Shown here one piece after another: positions 26,535 through 35,705 of a stretch of 64,000 nucleotides of DNA. The notes beneath the pieces were generated by a model. It searched no databases. It saw only the letters and a list, made by a program, of their open reading frames with translations, and was not told where the DNA came from. How positions within the stretch are numbered: position 1 is the first letter of the stretch; every line of letters begins with the position of its first letter. Source of the stretch: Haloarcula marina. GTDB taxonomy: Archaea; Halobacteriota; Halobacteria; Halobacteriales; Haloarculaceae. Location: the NCBI RefSeq assembly GCF_024218775.1, contig NZ_CP100404.1, positions 558,001-622,000 of the forward strand. The letters run 5' to 3'. Position numbers and translations under genes: made by a program.

Positions 26535-27833
26535 TTACTCCCAGTTGCTACGAATCTGCTCTGCGGCGTTGTCGAGTGCGGCCTGCGGGGAGGCGTCGCC
26601 GTTGAACGCCTGGGTGAGTGCGGTGCCGACCGGGCCCCACACGTCGCTCATGCGGGGGTCGCTCGGCATCGGGATACCCTGTCCGGCGGACTCGGAGTAC
26701 GCCTGCACTTCGGTCGGCAGGTCGCTGCTGCCGACGAGACTGCTCAGGACGGGGATGGCACCCTGGTCCTGTGCGAGGCCGAGCAGGTGGTCCTCGTTGG
26801 TCGCGAACCACTCGACGAAGTTCCGACCGGCCTTCGCGGCGGCGTCGTTTTCTTCCATCGGCTTCGCGAAGTACCAGACCGAGATGCCCGTGTAGGGGCT
26901 CGGGGAGCCACCGCTCATCTCGGGGAAGCTGAACACTTCGTAGTTGATGCCGTTGTCGTTGAGGCCGGAGAGCGACCACGGGCCGTTGATGGTGAAGGCG
27001 GCGTTGCCCTCCGCGAAGGCGGCGGCCTGGGGACCGTAGCTCGGGTCGTTCGGCATGTACGGCGCGAGGTTCTCGAGGGCGAACTCTAGGCCCTGCACCG
27101 TCTCGTCTGCGTTGACGCCGAGCGGTTCGTCGGCGCTCGGGTCGAAGTAGTAGCCGCCGAAGGCCTGCAGCCACGCGCTGGCGAAGTACGGGTCGAACGG
27201 GTAGCCGAGGCCGTACATCCCGTTGTCGGGGTCGTGGTGCTCTTCCATCATCGAAATCATCTCGTCGACGCTCTCGGGCACGGAGTCGACGATGTCGAGG
27301 TTCGCGATGGGAGTGACCGTCTCGGCACCGTAGGGGAGGCCGACGAGGTTACCCTGGTACTGGACGGCGCTTTGGGCCGTCTCGGTGAAGTTGCTGAGGT
27401 CGGTCGACACCTGGTCGCTCTGGTCGACGATGAACCCCTGCTCGTAGGAGTTGCCCGCCCAGTCGTGCGCCCAGTCGAAAATCTGCGGACCTTCGCCAGC
27501 AGGAATCGCGCTGGAGGTCTTCTGCTGGAGGTCGGAGATGTCCGCGCCCTCGATGGTGTGACGGCTCTGGTCGTTGAACGAACTGATGACGCCCTCGCGG
27601 GTCCCCAGTTCGCTTTCGGTCACGTCGTACCACGCCGTCGCCGTCCCGGCCGGACCTTGGCTCTCCGTGGTGCTTTCGGCGCTGCCGTCGGAACCGGAAC
27701 TGCTGCCGGAACTCTCCCCCGAGCCACCGTCGCTTCCGTCGTCGCTCTGTTCTTGAACACTACATCCGGCCAGTGCCGCCGCGGCACCGGCGCCACCGAT
27801 GTGCTTGATCAGCGTTCTGCGGTCCATTGTCAT
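26535..27833 (-). CDS. ABC sugar-binding lipoprotein (MalE-like)
   Basis: A 432-residue Tat lipoprotein: MTMDRRTLIKHIGGAGAAAA then LAGC. A Ser/Gly/Glu linker follows. The mature part is an extracellular solute-binding family 1 protein, with GEGPQIFDWAHDWAGNSYEQ, GLPYGAETVTPIANLDIV, AAFAEGNAAFTINGPWSLSG and a final ALDNAAEQIRSNW. These are typical of maltose and maltodextrin binders. It captures sugar outside the cell for the two permeases. ATG at 27833 or 27827; the twin-arginine follows both. Confidence 0.9.
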   Translation of the reverse strand: MTMDRRTLIKHIGGAGAAAALAGCSVQEQSDDGSDGGSGESSGSSSGSDGSAESTTESQGPAGTATAWYDVTESELGTREGVISSFNDQSRHTIEGADISDLQQKTSSAIPAGEGPQIFDWAHDWAGNSYEQGFIVDQSDQVSTDLSNFTETAQSAVQYQGNLVGLPYGAETVTPIANLDIVDSVPESVDEMISMMEEHHDPDNGMYGLGYPFDPYFASAWLQAFGGYYFDPSADEPLGVNADETVQGLEFALENLAPYMPNDPSYGPQAAAFAEGNAAFTINGPWSLSGLNDNGINYEVFSFPEMSGGSPSPYTGISVWYFAKPMEENDAAAKAGRNFVEWFATNEDHLLGLAQDQGAIPVLSSLVGSSDLPTEVQAYSESAGQGIPMPSDPRMSDVWGPVGTALTQAFNGDASPQAALDNAAEQIRSNWE

Positions 27834-28130
27834 GGATGGATAATGGATGAAATAGTCTTTCACAACTTAAATCATTCGGATACACACAATTGATTATCAC
27901 ATATATCTCGTTAGCTACCGCTGGTCGAGACTGCAGAGAGAACGCGCGTCGCCGCTTCGCGCGGGTCTGACTGACAACCGTTGTCAACATGAATCATCCT
28001 CCATGCACAAAAATGCTACGAAATTGTACCTCACAAATACCGGCTGGATTTTGTAACCTTGGTGTACTACTGCACCAAACATCGCGGCCGAGGGGGAACA
28101 GTCAAATACCGGGCTAGTAACCCTTGCCGT
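27834..28130. other. Divergent intergenic promoter region
   Basis: This 297-base AT-rich gap lies between the binding-protein operon (minus) and the GH13 gene (plus). It holds a TTTAAG TATA-like element for the minus operon near 27869, a CAAATACC TATA-like element for the GH13 gene near 28106, and a 23-base motif at 28016-28038 shared with the ABC ATPase promoter. I see no gene in it. Confidence 0.5.
28016..28038 (+). promoter_or_regulatory. Candidate operator, copy 1 (shared with ATPase promoter)
   Basis: A 23-base sequence starting CTACGAAATT and ending CCTCACAAAT. It matches 34023-34045 at 20 of 23 positions; the three differences are adjacent in the middle. A CACAAAAA stretch precedes both copies. 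It lies between the binding-protein operon and the GH13 gene. Confidence 0.45.
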
Positions 28131-30200
28131 ATGCACCACCCCGGTCCACCACGGTTCTGCACGGTCGGCGAGTCCGTCGAACTGGCCCCGCGTCGACCGG
28201 ACGCGGCGGCGACGTTCCGCTGGCGACTCCGCGAACGACCCACCGAAAGCGAGGCCACGCTGGAACAGGGGCCGGTCGTCCACCTCGAACCGGACGCGCC
28301 CGGCACCTATCGCGTGGAACTGTCCGCGCCGGACGGCACGCATACACAGACCGTCCGCGCCTTCCCCGCGTCCGAACACGAGACGGTTCGGTTCGCTGTC
28401 ACGGCCGACGACGTGGTCGAGGGCGACCCTGACGAGATATCTGACGCCGAGGAGTGTGTCGTCATGGGCCGGTTCAACGACTTCACGATGGGCCGAGACT
28501 GGGCGACGGAAGTCGACGACGGTGAGTGGGCCTTCGAGACGACGCTCCCGCCGGGAACGCACGAGGTCATCTTCGCGTTCGACGGTGAGTTCGACCCGTT
28601 CGCCTCGGATTCGGTCACCGTCGAGGGCGCGGGGCGGCCGCGCGTCGAACTCGACGGCCGACGCGAGGGCGACACCGTGGTCGTCACGGCAGACGCTCGC
28701 GCGGCACCCGACGGGAGCGACCCCGACGTGGAGTTCCACTTCGACGACCGCGACGGCCTCGACGCGGCCGACACCGAAGTCGACGGCGACGAACTCCGCG
28801 TCCCGGTCGACGCGCTCCCGGTTCGCTCGCGCGTCCACGCCGTCGCCGTCGCCGAGCAACACAGCATCGCCGATACACTGATGGTCGACGCGGGCGGGGA
28901 CGTGACCTTCGAGCGACCCGCCGACGCCCCCGAGTGGGCCGCCGACGCCACCATCTACGAGATTTTCGTCCGCGAGTTCGTGGGCGACATCGCCGAGACG
29001 TCCTTCGAGGAAATCGAGCGCCGCGTGCCCTACATCGAGTCGCTGGGCGTCGACGTGGTGTGGTTCACGCCCGTCGTCCAGAGCCCGACCCGGCACGGCT
29101 ACCACATCACGGACTTGTTCGACACCGCGAACGACCTCGGCACCCGCGAAGAGTTCGCCTCGCTGGTGGACACGCTCCACGACGCGGGCATCCGCGTCAT
29201 CTTCGATTTGGTTATCAACCACACGTCCCGGGACCACCCGTACTTCCAGTTCCACCGGGCGGGGGTTCCGGGGTACGAGAACTACTACGAGCGCGTCCCC
29301 GCCGAGCAGGACGTGTCCGACGTGGACTGGGCGGGCGACGACGCGCCGGGCCTGTACTTCACCTGGACGAAGATACCCAACGTCAACTACGACTCGCTGG
29401 CGGTTCGCGAGTGGATGCTCGACGTTGTCGACGAGTGGGCAGGCGAAGTCGACGGCTTCCGCTGTGACGTGGCGTGGGGGGTGCCCCACGGCTTCTGGAA
29501 GGAGGTCCGCGAGGCGGTGAAAGCCGACGACGCGGACTTCCTCTTGCTCGACGAGACGGTCCCGCGACTGCCCGAGTTCCGCGAAAACGAGTTCGATGTC
29601 CACTACGACACGGACTTCTACTTCACGCTGCGCGACATCGGGACCGGCGAGGAACCGGCGACGGCGCTGTTCGACGCTCTCGCCGAATCGCCGCGTCGTG
29701 GCTACCCCGAGCGGTCGGTCCACATGCGCTACGTCGAGAACCACGACGAGGACCGCTACCGCGAGGAGTGCGGCGAGGCCCCACTGCGGGCGGCCGTCGG
29801 CGCGACGTTCACCGTTCCCGGCGCGCCGATGATTTACTACGGACAGGAGCGCGGCGTCGAGGACCAACGCGGGACGATGCGCTGGCACGACGGCGACGCC
29901 GACCTGACCGACTTCCACCGCCGACTCGTGGCGCTCCGACAGGACCGCCCGGCCCTGCGCGCGCCCGGCGTCGACCCCGTGGAGTGGGCTATCGTCGACG
30001 GAGATGCAGAGAACGTCGTCGCGTACACCCGTTCGGACGACGCGGAGACGCTCGCTGTCGTCCTGAACTTCGGTGCGGACCCGGCCACCGTCTCGCTCGG
30101 CGTGGACGTGACCGGCGAGGACCTGCTCTCGGGAACCGACGCGCGGACCGACGGCGGCCTCCGGGTCGCCGACGTGGTCGTCACCCCCGTCGCGGAGTAA
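28131..30200 (+). CDS. GH13 alpha-amylase / cyclomaltodextrinase-type enzyme
   Basis: A 689-residue cytoplasmic enzyme with no signal peptide. The N-terminal ~260 residues are beta-sandwich domains, including an isoamylase/CBM48-like MGRFNDFTMGRDW…DGEWAFETTLPPGTHEVIFA. The catalytic barrel starts at ATIYEIFVREFVGD. Conserved GH13 regions are visible: DLVINHTSRDHP, GFRCDVAWGVP (nucleophile Asp), LLLDETVP (acid Glu) and VENHDEDR (third Asp). It probably cleaves imported maltodextrins or cyclodextrins. The start at 28131 is chosen because a TATA box sits about 25 bases upstream. Confidence 0.9.
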   Translation: MHHPGPPRFCTVGESVELAPRRPDAAATFRWRLRERPTESEATLEQGPVVHLEPDAPGTYRVELSAPDGTHTQTVRAFPASEHETVRFAVTADDVVEGDPDEISDAEECVVMGRFNDFTMGRDWATEVDDGEWAFETTLPPGTHEVIFAFDGEFDPFASDSVTVEGAGRPRVELDGRREGDTVVVTADARAAPDGSDPDVEFHFDDRDGLDAADTEVDGDELRVPVDALPVRSRVHAVAVAEQHSIADTLMVDAGGDVTFERPADAPEWAADATIYEIFVREFVGDIAETSFEEIERRVPYIESLGVDVVWFTPVVQSPTRHGYHITDLFDTANDLGTREEFASLVDTLHDAGIRVIFDLVINHTSRDHPYFQFHRAGVPGYENYYERVPAEQDVSDVDWAGDDAPGLYFTWTKIPNVNYDSLAVREWMLDVVDEWAGEVDGFRCDVAWGVPHGFWKEVREAVKADDADFLLLDETVPRLPEFRENEFDVHYDTDFYFTLRDIGTGEEPATALFDALAESPRRGYPERSVHMRYVENHDEDRYREECGEAPLRAAVGATFTVPGAPMIYYGQERGVEDQRGTMRWHDGDADLTDFHRRLVALRQDRPALRAPGVDPVEWAIVDGDAENVVAYTRSDDAETLAVVLNFGADPATVSLGVDVTGEDLLSGTDARTDGGLRVADVVVTPVAE

Positions 30201-30329
30201 TCGGTCCGCCGTCGCCCGGTTTTGACATGGTTTTTGAGATGGTATCTCCCGCGCGCGCACGAACCGGCGTGGGAGCGCCGGACACCGGACACCGAAACGG
30301 TAACCAGTCTCTCGCCCAGTAGCGACAGT

Positions 30330-31370
30330 GTGACCCCGTCCAGACGGAACCTCGCCCGTTTCCTCCTCGGAAGCACGCTCGGCGTCGGCGCGCTGGCGGC
30401 GTACCTCCGCTTCGTCGGGACGGACGCCGTCCTCGCGCGGGCGTCGACGATAGCGCCCGCGGCGCTGGCCCTCGTCGCCTGCCTCGTCGTCGCCGAAGCG
30501 GTGGTCGACGGTATCGGGGTGTGGGCCTCCGTCCGACCGCTCGGCGGCGGTCTCTCGTCCGGGAAGAGCGTCCAGTTCGCGTTCGCGGGCGACTTCTTCG
30601 ACACGCTCAGTCCGGCGGGGCCGGTGAGTTCCGAACCGATAATGGCCCGCTTCATCGGCGTCGCTACCGAGACGACCTACAGCGAAGCGTTGGGCGTCCG
30701 CGGCGTCGCGAAGTACGTCAAGTCGGGCGCGCAACTGTTCGTCTCGACGGCGCTTGCGGTCGTGTTGCTGGCCGGGCAACCGTCGGCGAGCGCGGTCGTC
30801 ACCACGCTGGGCGGCGCGCTCGTCGGTCTCCTCGTCGTCGGCGCCCTCCTCGTCCGGTCGCGCGCCGTCGTCTCGACGGGACTCGTCGCCGTCCTCGCGC
30901 CGGTCGTCCGCGTCGTCTCCTCGCTGTATCGGGAGCGTCCCCACGACCGTGCGGCCGTCGCCGACGCCGTCTCGCGGTTCACCCGCCGTGTCGGCCAGTT
31001 CCGCGACCGGCCGGGACTGCTCGTCCTCATCGCACTCGGCGGCGTCCTCGAACAACTGCTGACCGCGACAGCGCTGTGGGTCGCGCTCTCCGGGACTGGG
31101 ACGGCCGTCCCCCTGCTCCCCATCGTCGCGCTCGTCCCCCTGCCGCAGGCGGCCAGCGCCGTCCCGGTTCCGGCGAGCATCGGGGCCTACGACGTGCTCC
31201 TGAGCGGTGGGTTGGCGCTCGTGACGGGCGTGCCGGCGGCGGAGACGGCCGCGCCGGTGCTCGTAGTTCGCGCGCTGAGTATCCCGCTGGCGCTCGGCGT
31301 CGGCGGCGTCGCGGTGGCGTTTCTTCGTGGCTGGCGACCCGGCGCGCAGTCGGAGTCAGACGCCGACTGA
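30330..31370 (+). CDS. LPG-synthase-type membrane protein (UPF0104/YbhN-like)
   Basis: A 346-residue protein with about eight helices. The conserved segments of the lysylphosphatidylglycerol-synthase membrane domain are present: FAFAGDFFDTLSPAGPVSSE near residue 85, a central GVLEQLLTATALWVALSG and the terminal LPQAASAVPVPASIGAYDVL. Members of this domain family are lipid flippases or uncharacterised. I chose the GTG at 30330, which is followed by the basic TPSRRNLARFLLGS and preceded by a weak TATA-like element; the only upstream start would be a TTG at 30222. Confidence 0.75.
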   Translation: MTPSRRNLARFLLGSTLGVGALAAYLRFVGTDAVLARASTIAPAALALVACLVVAEAVVDGIGVWASVRPLGGGLSSGKSVQFAFAGDFFDTLSPAGPVSSEPIMARFIGVATETTYSEALGVRGVAKYVKSGAQLFVSTALAVVLLAGQPSASAVVTTLGGALVGLLVVGALLVRSRAVVSTGLVAVLAPVVRVVSSLYRERPHDRAAVADAVSRFTRRVGQFRDRPGLLVLIALGGVLEQLLTATALWVALSGTGTAVPLLPIVALVPLPQAASAVPVPASIGAYDVLLSGGLALVTGVPAAETAAPVLVVRALSIPLALGVGGVAVAFLRGWRPGAQSESDAD

Positions 31371-31375
31371 GCCGC

Positions 31376-33955
31376 TCACTCCCCGGCGTAGGTCACCGAC
31401 TGGCGGTCCATCGCCAGGCCCGCCTCGACCAGTTCGCCGGTGTCGTCGACGGCGACGGTGGTGACGGTGGTCCGGATACCCGACAGCGGGGCCTCGACCG
31501 TCGCCGTGCCGTCGGTCACCTCGAAGCGCTGGGTCCGCCCGTCGGCGTGGACGATGACTTCGGCGGCGTCGGTGGTCACCTCGTAGGTGAGCGGCGACTC
31601 TTCGGTTCGCGTCGGGAGGTCGGGAACCGACAGCGACGGTTGCGGTCGCTCCCGCCCGAATCGCTCGGCGACGACGGCGGGCGTCTCGACGGGCGCGCCC
31701 GCGTCGATGCCGTGGGCCAGTCGGACGAACTGGGCCATCGACCACGACAGCGGGGTCGCCGACCCGGTTCCCTCGCCGAACTGCCACCCGTACTCGGTTG
31801 GGTCCTCGCGGTCCCACACCTGCTCGGGAATCATCCGCCCTTCGTTGGCGAAGTTCGCCATCGCCGTCAGCAGATTCTCCGGCGCGAGGTCGGTGGTCGA
31901 GTCGCCGCGTCGGAGTTCGTACTCGCCGCGTTCGCCGGTGAAGATGGGCCACAGTCGCCCCTGTCCGTCACTCTGCCACGGTTCGCCGCTCTCGGGTTCG
32001 CCGTAGCCGTCGCCGTTGTAGCGGTACCACGCCGGGCCGTTGGGCGTGTCCACGCGGATGGTGTCGTCGACCACCGCGACGGAGTTCTCGACCGTCGGGT
32101 CGTCCGCTGGCACCACCCCGAGGCGGACGAGTTCCAGAAAGCCCGCGTCGATAACGTTTCGCTCGTCCAGCGTCGGGCCGCCGTTGGCGAGGGGTCGGTC
32201 GGCCCCGTCGTCTGGGTCCGCGTCGTCGCTGACGCGCACGTAGTACGGCGTCGTGGTGTGTTCGTCGGTGCCGGTGGTCGTCGCACACCAGTCCTCGACG
32301 TTGCGCGCCCAGTCGTCGGCGGTTGCCAGCCACCGGAGTGCCGCGTCCCGGTCGCCTTCGTCGGCGGCCAGCGACGCCGCGGCGGTCAGCCCGGCGATTT
32401 CGGCGGCGATGGTCGACGGCGAGTAGCCCGATTCCTCCTCCCAGCGCTCCTGTGCGGTCGCGGGGCCGCTGTTGGCGACGTAGTTCGCCGACGCCCGTAT
32501 CTGGGCGAAGTCGTAGCTCGCGTCCGCGAAGCCGATGTCGTGGCGCTCTCTGAGTTGGTAGGCCATCACCAGTGGGAACGCGATTTCGTCCAGTTGCTCG
32601 CCGCCCCAGCGGGTGCGCCCGTCGAGGAACGTGTTCTGCGGGACGAATCCGGAGTCGTCCTGCTGGTACTCGAAGACGTACTCGGTGGCCCGCCGCGCGC
32701 CCGCCACGTCGCCCATCGCCCGGAGCGCGGTGAAGGACTGGTAGAGGTCCCGCGCCCAGACGAAGTTGTAGCCGTAGTCGCTGGGGTTGATGGCCCCGAC
32801 GGCCGCCCCCCACGGGACCGACGGACTGGCGATACCCGCCCCGAGGTACGTCTTGTCCTCGACGGCCGCCAGCGACATCGCGGCCACCCGGTACTGGGTC
32901 GAGAGGTCGCCGTCGGACGCGCTGTCCGGGATTTCGAGTTCGTCCAGATAGTCGCGCCACGCGTCCAGATACGTCGTCCGCGTCGCCCCGTAGTCGGCCT
33001 CGGCGGCGGCAACCGCGGTCTCGGTCGCGGCGTCGCCGTCGCGGTCGGTCGCAAAGCCCATCGCCAGCGTCGTCTCGCCCGGCCCCGAGAGCACTCGCCC
33101 GGCGAGGGTGACCACGCCCTCCGCGTCGGCGCTGTCGACCAACTCGCTCGTCTCGAGGAGGCGCCGGCCGTCGTCGTCCGAGAGGGCGCTGGCGCGGTCG
33201 AACCCGCCCGCGCAGGCCAGTCCGAGCGCGACGGCGTACGGGTCGCCGTCGTCGTCGAGGACGACGTGCTGGCTGTCGTTGGCCTCGCCGTCCCACGCCG
33301 CGAGTGTGTACGCGCCGTCCTCGCCCGCCCGTCGACCTACGTCCGCCCCGGCGCTGTGGGAACAGGCGGTGCGGGCGACGGCGTAGAGGTCGTGACGGTC
33401 GCTGCCATCGAAGGAGACAGACCCGACCAGCGCCTCGCGCGCCGAGTCGGTGACCCACTCGACGGCGAGCGACCAGTCGCCGTCCGTCGGCGTGGCGGTC
33501 TGTTCGTAAAGGAGGCCGTCTTCGCTCGCGAGCGTCGTCGACCGCTCGACGCCGTCGTCGCTGGTCCGGTCGGTGTCGTGGGTCCGCCACGTCTCTCCGG
33601 CCACGGTATCGACGACCAGAAACTCCAGCGTCCGGAGGTTCATGAGGTCGATGCGGGGGAACCTGACCTCGGTCACTGCGCCCGCGGTGAACGTCGCCCA
33701 GACGCGCGACGGGTCGGCGGCGGCGTGGTCCGGAACCGTCGCAACGCCGTACTTCTCGCCGGTCGTCCATCGGGGCGGGCGGGCCTCGATGGAGGCGGGC
33801 GTCGCCGTCGCGTGGGTCGTCGTCGCCGTATCCCCGTCGGAACCGTCGTCCGCGTCCGCTCCCGAACCCCCGTCCCCGGATTGGCCGGGACAGCCCGCTA
33901 ATCCGGCGATACTCGCTCCGAACGCCGTCCGAAGGAAGTCGCGTCGCCGTCTCAT
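31376..33955 (-). CDS. Exported GH15 glucoamylase-type lipoprotein
   Basis: An 859-residue Tat lipoprotein (MRRRRDFLRTAFGASIAGLA then GC) with a Gly/Asp/Thr-rich linker. Residues ~60-300 form the beta-sandwich domain of bacterial-type glucoamylases and glucodextranases (PRWTTGEKYGVATVPDHAAA, FPRIDLMN). The (alpha/alpha)6 barrel follows with YGYNFVWARDLYQSF, FLDGRTRWGGEQLDEIAFP (general-acid Glu) and GSATPLSWSMAQFVRLA. It releases glucose from extracellular alpha-glucans. It is a paralogue of the unsignalled GH15 gene at 41270. It is convergent with the upstream membrane-protein gene. Confidence 0.9.
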   Translation of the reverse strand: MRRRRDFLRTAFGASIAGLAGCPGQSGDGGSGADADDGSDGDTATTTHATATPASIEARPPRWTTGEKYGVATVPDHAAADPSRVWATFTAGAVTEVRFPRIDLMNLRTLEFLVVDTVAGETWRTHDTDRTSDDGVERSTTLASEDGLLYEQTATPTDGDWSLAVEWVTDSAREALVGSVSFDGSDRHDLYAVARTACSHSAGADVGRRAGEDGAYTLAAWDGEANDSQHVVLDDDGDPYAVALGLACAGGFDRASALSDDDGRRLLETSELVDSADAEGVVTLAGRVLSGPGETTLAMGFATDRDGDAATETAVAAAEADYGATRTTYLDAWRDYLDELEIPDSASDGDLSTQYRVAAMSLAAVEDKTYLGAGIASPSVPWGAAVGAINPSDYGYNFVWARDLYQSFTALRAMGDVAGARRATEYVFEYQQDDSGFVPQNTFLDGRTRWGGEQLDEIAFPLVMAYQLRERHDIGFADASYDFAQIRASANYVANSGPATAQERWEEESGYSPSTIAAEIAGLTAAASLAADEGDRDAALRWLATADDWARNVEDWCATTTGTDEHTTTPYYVRVSDDADPDDGADRPLANGGPTLDERNVIDAGFLELVRLGVVPADDPTVENSVAVVDDTIRVDTPNGPAWYRYNGDGYGEPESGEPWQSDGQGRLWPIFTGERGEYELRRGDSTTDLAPENLLTAMANFANEGRMIPEQVWDREDPTEYGWQFGEGTGSATPLSWSMAQFVRLAHGIDAGAPVETPAVVAERFGRERPQPSLSVPDLPTRTEESPLTYEVTTDAAEVIVHADGRTQRFEVTDGTATVEAPLSGIRTTVTTVAVDDTGELVEAGLAMDRQSVTYAGE

Positions 33956-34022
33956 CGGTGCCACCCGAATGCTCGATATGCGTGTGCCATTGTCTGCCTC
34001 ATGGACGGGTACACAAAAACAC

Positions 34023-34045
34023 CTACGAAATTTCCCCTCACAAAT
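34023..34045 (+). promoter_or_regulatory. Candidate operator, copy 2 (ABC ATPase promoter)
   Basis: The second copy of the 23-base motif (CTACGAAATT … CCTCACAAAT), 20 of 23 bases identical to 28016-28038. Here it sits 16 bases upstream of the TATA box (AAATTTATC, 34061-34069) of the ABC ATPase gene, a position suited to a regulator that contacts or helps the transcription factor B site. Confidence 0.45.
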
Positions 34046-34060
34046 TCAGAATTATGGGCA

Positions 34061-34069
34061 AAATTTATC
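34061..34069 (+). promoter_or_regulatory. TATA box of the ABC ATPase gene
   Basis: AAATTTATC centred 30 bases before the ATG at 34095, giving a leaderless or nearly leaderless mRNA. This supports the 34095 start. A similar TATA context precedes the GH15 gene that starts at 41189. Confidence 0.5.
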
Positions 34070-34094
34070 ATTGGGGACATATACACAGGGAGTA

Positions 34095-35261
34095 ATGGCG
34101 AGTCTCGAACTGAAATCGCTTCGCAAGGAGTTCGACGGTGGATCCATCGTCGCGGTTGACGACGTGGACCTCGAAATCGACGACGGTGAATTCGTGACGG
34201 TCGTCGGCCCGTCGGGTTGTGGAAAGTCCACGACGCTCCGGATGATTGCGGGGCTTGAGCGGCCGACGAGCGGGCGCATTCACATCGGCGGTACAGACAT
34301 CACGGACATCCACGCGCGCCACCGCGACGTGGCGATGGTGTTCCAGAACTACGCGCTGTACCCGCACAAGACCATCGAGCAGAACATGGCCTTCGGCCTG
34401 CGCATGAGCACCGACATGTCCGCCGAGGAGCGCGAACAGCGCGTCTACGAGGCGGCGGAGATGATGGGAATCGAGGACCTGCTGGACGACACCCCGGGCG
34501 AACTCTCCGGCGGACAGAAACAGCGCGTCGCGCTGGGTCGCGCTATCGTCCGCGAACCCGACGTGTTCCTGTTCGACGAACCGCTGTCGAACCTCGACGC
34601 GAAGCTTCGGACGACGATGCGCACCGAGATTCAGCGCTTGCAGGAGGAACTGGACATCACCTCGGTGTACGTCACCCACGACCAAGAGGAGGCGATGACG
34701 ATGGGCGACCGCATCGTCATCCTCAACGACGGGGAACTCCAGCAGACCGGCAAGCCGACCCACGTCTATCAGAACCCGACCAACCAGTTCGTCGCCGGAT
34801 TCGTCGGGTCGCCGTCGATGAACTTCCTCGACGTCTCCGCCGATTCGCTCGACGGCGGCGTCCGCCTGACCGGCGCCGACGGGTCGTTCTCCTACGACCT
34901 CACGTCCGAGCGCGCGAGTGCCTTCGGCGACATCGCTGGTGGCTCCTACGTGCTGGGCATCCGCCCGGAACACGTCACGGTCGAGGAGAGTACGGACGGG
35001 AGCGCTATTCCGGCGACGGTGGACGTGGTCGAACCCATCGGGAGCGACAACTATCTCTATCTCGACCTCGGGACCGAGCAGCGGAGCTTCGACACCGAGG
35101 ACGCGCCCGACTTCATCGCCCGTGTCCCCGCCGACATCGAACCCGAAGTCGGCGACGTCGTCGGCGTCGCCTTCGAGGAGTCGTCCGTCCACCTGTTCGA
35201 CGGCGAGACCGGCGACGCCGTCGCTCCGCAGGGCGAACCCGCCGTCTCGCCGATGCAGTAG
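34095..35261 (+). CDS. ABC sugar importer ATPase (MalK/MsmX type)
   Basis: A 388-residue ATPase. Walker A is GPSGCGKST, Q loop VFQNYALYPH, signature LSGGQKQR, Walker B VFLFDEPLSNLD and switch His in VTHDQEEAM. The C-terminal ~140 residues form the TOBE/OB regulatory domain (VLGIRPEHVTVEE). It powers sugar import and is the likely partner of the permeases at 24481-26525, although encoded apart from them. The 3.8-kb mobile segment begins 21 bases after its stop. Confidence 0.93.
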   Translation: MASLELKSLRKEFDGGSIVAVDDVDLEIDDGEFVTVVGPSGCGKSTTLRMIAGLERPTSGRIHIGGTDITDIHARHRDVAMVFQNYALYPHKTIEQNMAFGLRMSTDMSAEEREQRVYEAAEMMGIEDLLDDTPGELSGGQKQRVALGRAIVREPDVFLFDEPLSNLDAKLRTTMRTEIQRLQEELDITSVYVTHDQEEAMTMGDRIVILNDGELQQTGKPTHVYQNPTNQFVAGFVGSPSMNFLDVSADSLDGGVRLTGADGSFSYDLTSERASAFGDIAGGSYVLGIRPEHVTVEESTDGSAIPATVDVVEPIGSDNYLYLDLGTEQRSFDTEDAPDFIARVPADIEPEVGDVVGVAFEESSVHLFDGETGDAVAPQGEPAVSPMQ

Positions 35262-35274
35262 CGTCGGTTCTGCT

Positions 35275-35282
35275 GTTCTGCA
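35275..35282 (+). repeat. 8-bp target-site duplication, left copy
   Basis: GTTCTGCA, directly adjoining the left inverted repeat. An identical GTTCTGCA adjoins the right inverted repeat at 39098-39105. Eight bases is the IS6-family duplication length. Confidence 0.85.
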
Positions 35283-35295
35283 GGCTCTGTTGAAA
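35283..35295 (+). repeat. Left terminal inverted repeat
   Basis: GGCTCTGTTGAAA, exact inverted match to 39085-39097. It resembles the GGCACTGTTGCAAA-type ends of IS6 elements. Confidence 0.85.
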
Positions 35296-35705
35296 CCCGC
35301 AAGACGTGACAGATGTCAGATGTCGCGTGCTGAATATAGAGCGTGAATCGAGCACTGACGACATGGTGTCGGGTCGCTCTCTGTGCGAGATATTCGCGTT
35401 CTGATATCGTTGCGATTCTCGACAGAACGATTGTGTCATGTTTGTGCCCAGCGTGACGGCGTTACTGGGCTTAGGCGCATCTGCGCGACACCAACCGGCC
35501 GCAAGACTCCTCGAACTACGTGTTCAGGATTCAGGCTCAGTAGTTTACATCGGTGGAGTAGCGAACCCACAAGAAGTACGGAACTGCGACGGCGGACAGT
35601 CTCCTCCCAGACTGGCGGGGGATAGAACCGGCGTTGTGCACGGGACTAGTTGACAACCCTCAGATCGCCCGCAAGTGCACTCCCCCGCAGCTATACGGAC
35701 GTGGG
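35296..35705. other. Left arm of the mobile element, no clear gene
   Basis: This stretch holds the subterminal repeat at 35327-35350. A 71-codon open frame at 35438-35653 (plus) contains RVQDSGSVVYIGG, a pattern reminiscent of small virus or plasmid structural proteins, but it is too weak to call a gene. The rest shows nothing I recognise. Confidence 0.4.

Noticed and set aside
27984-31055. A 1023-codon open frame on the minus strand opposite the GH13 gene
   Set aside because: It is antisense to a clear GH13 enzyme with all catalytic motifs. Its Arg/Asp/Val-rich repetitive composition is that of a GC-rich shadow frame.
30521-33901. A 1126-codon open frame on the plus strand opposite the exported GH15 gene
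   Set aside because: It is low-complexity, Arg/Gly/Val-rich, runs across the end of the membrane-protein gene and has no recognisable domain. The minus strand encodes a complete GH15 enzyme.
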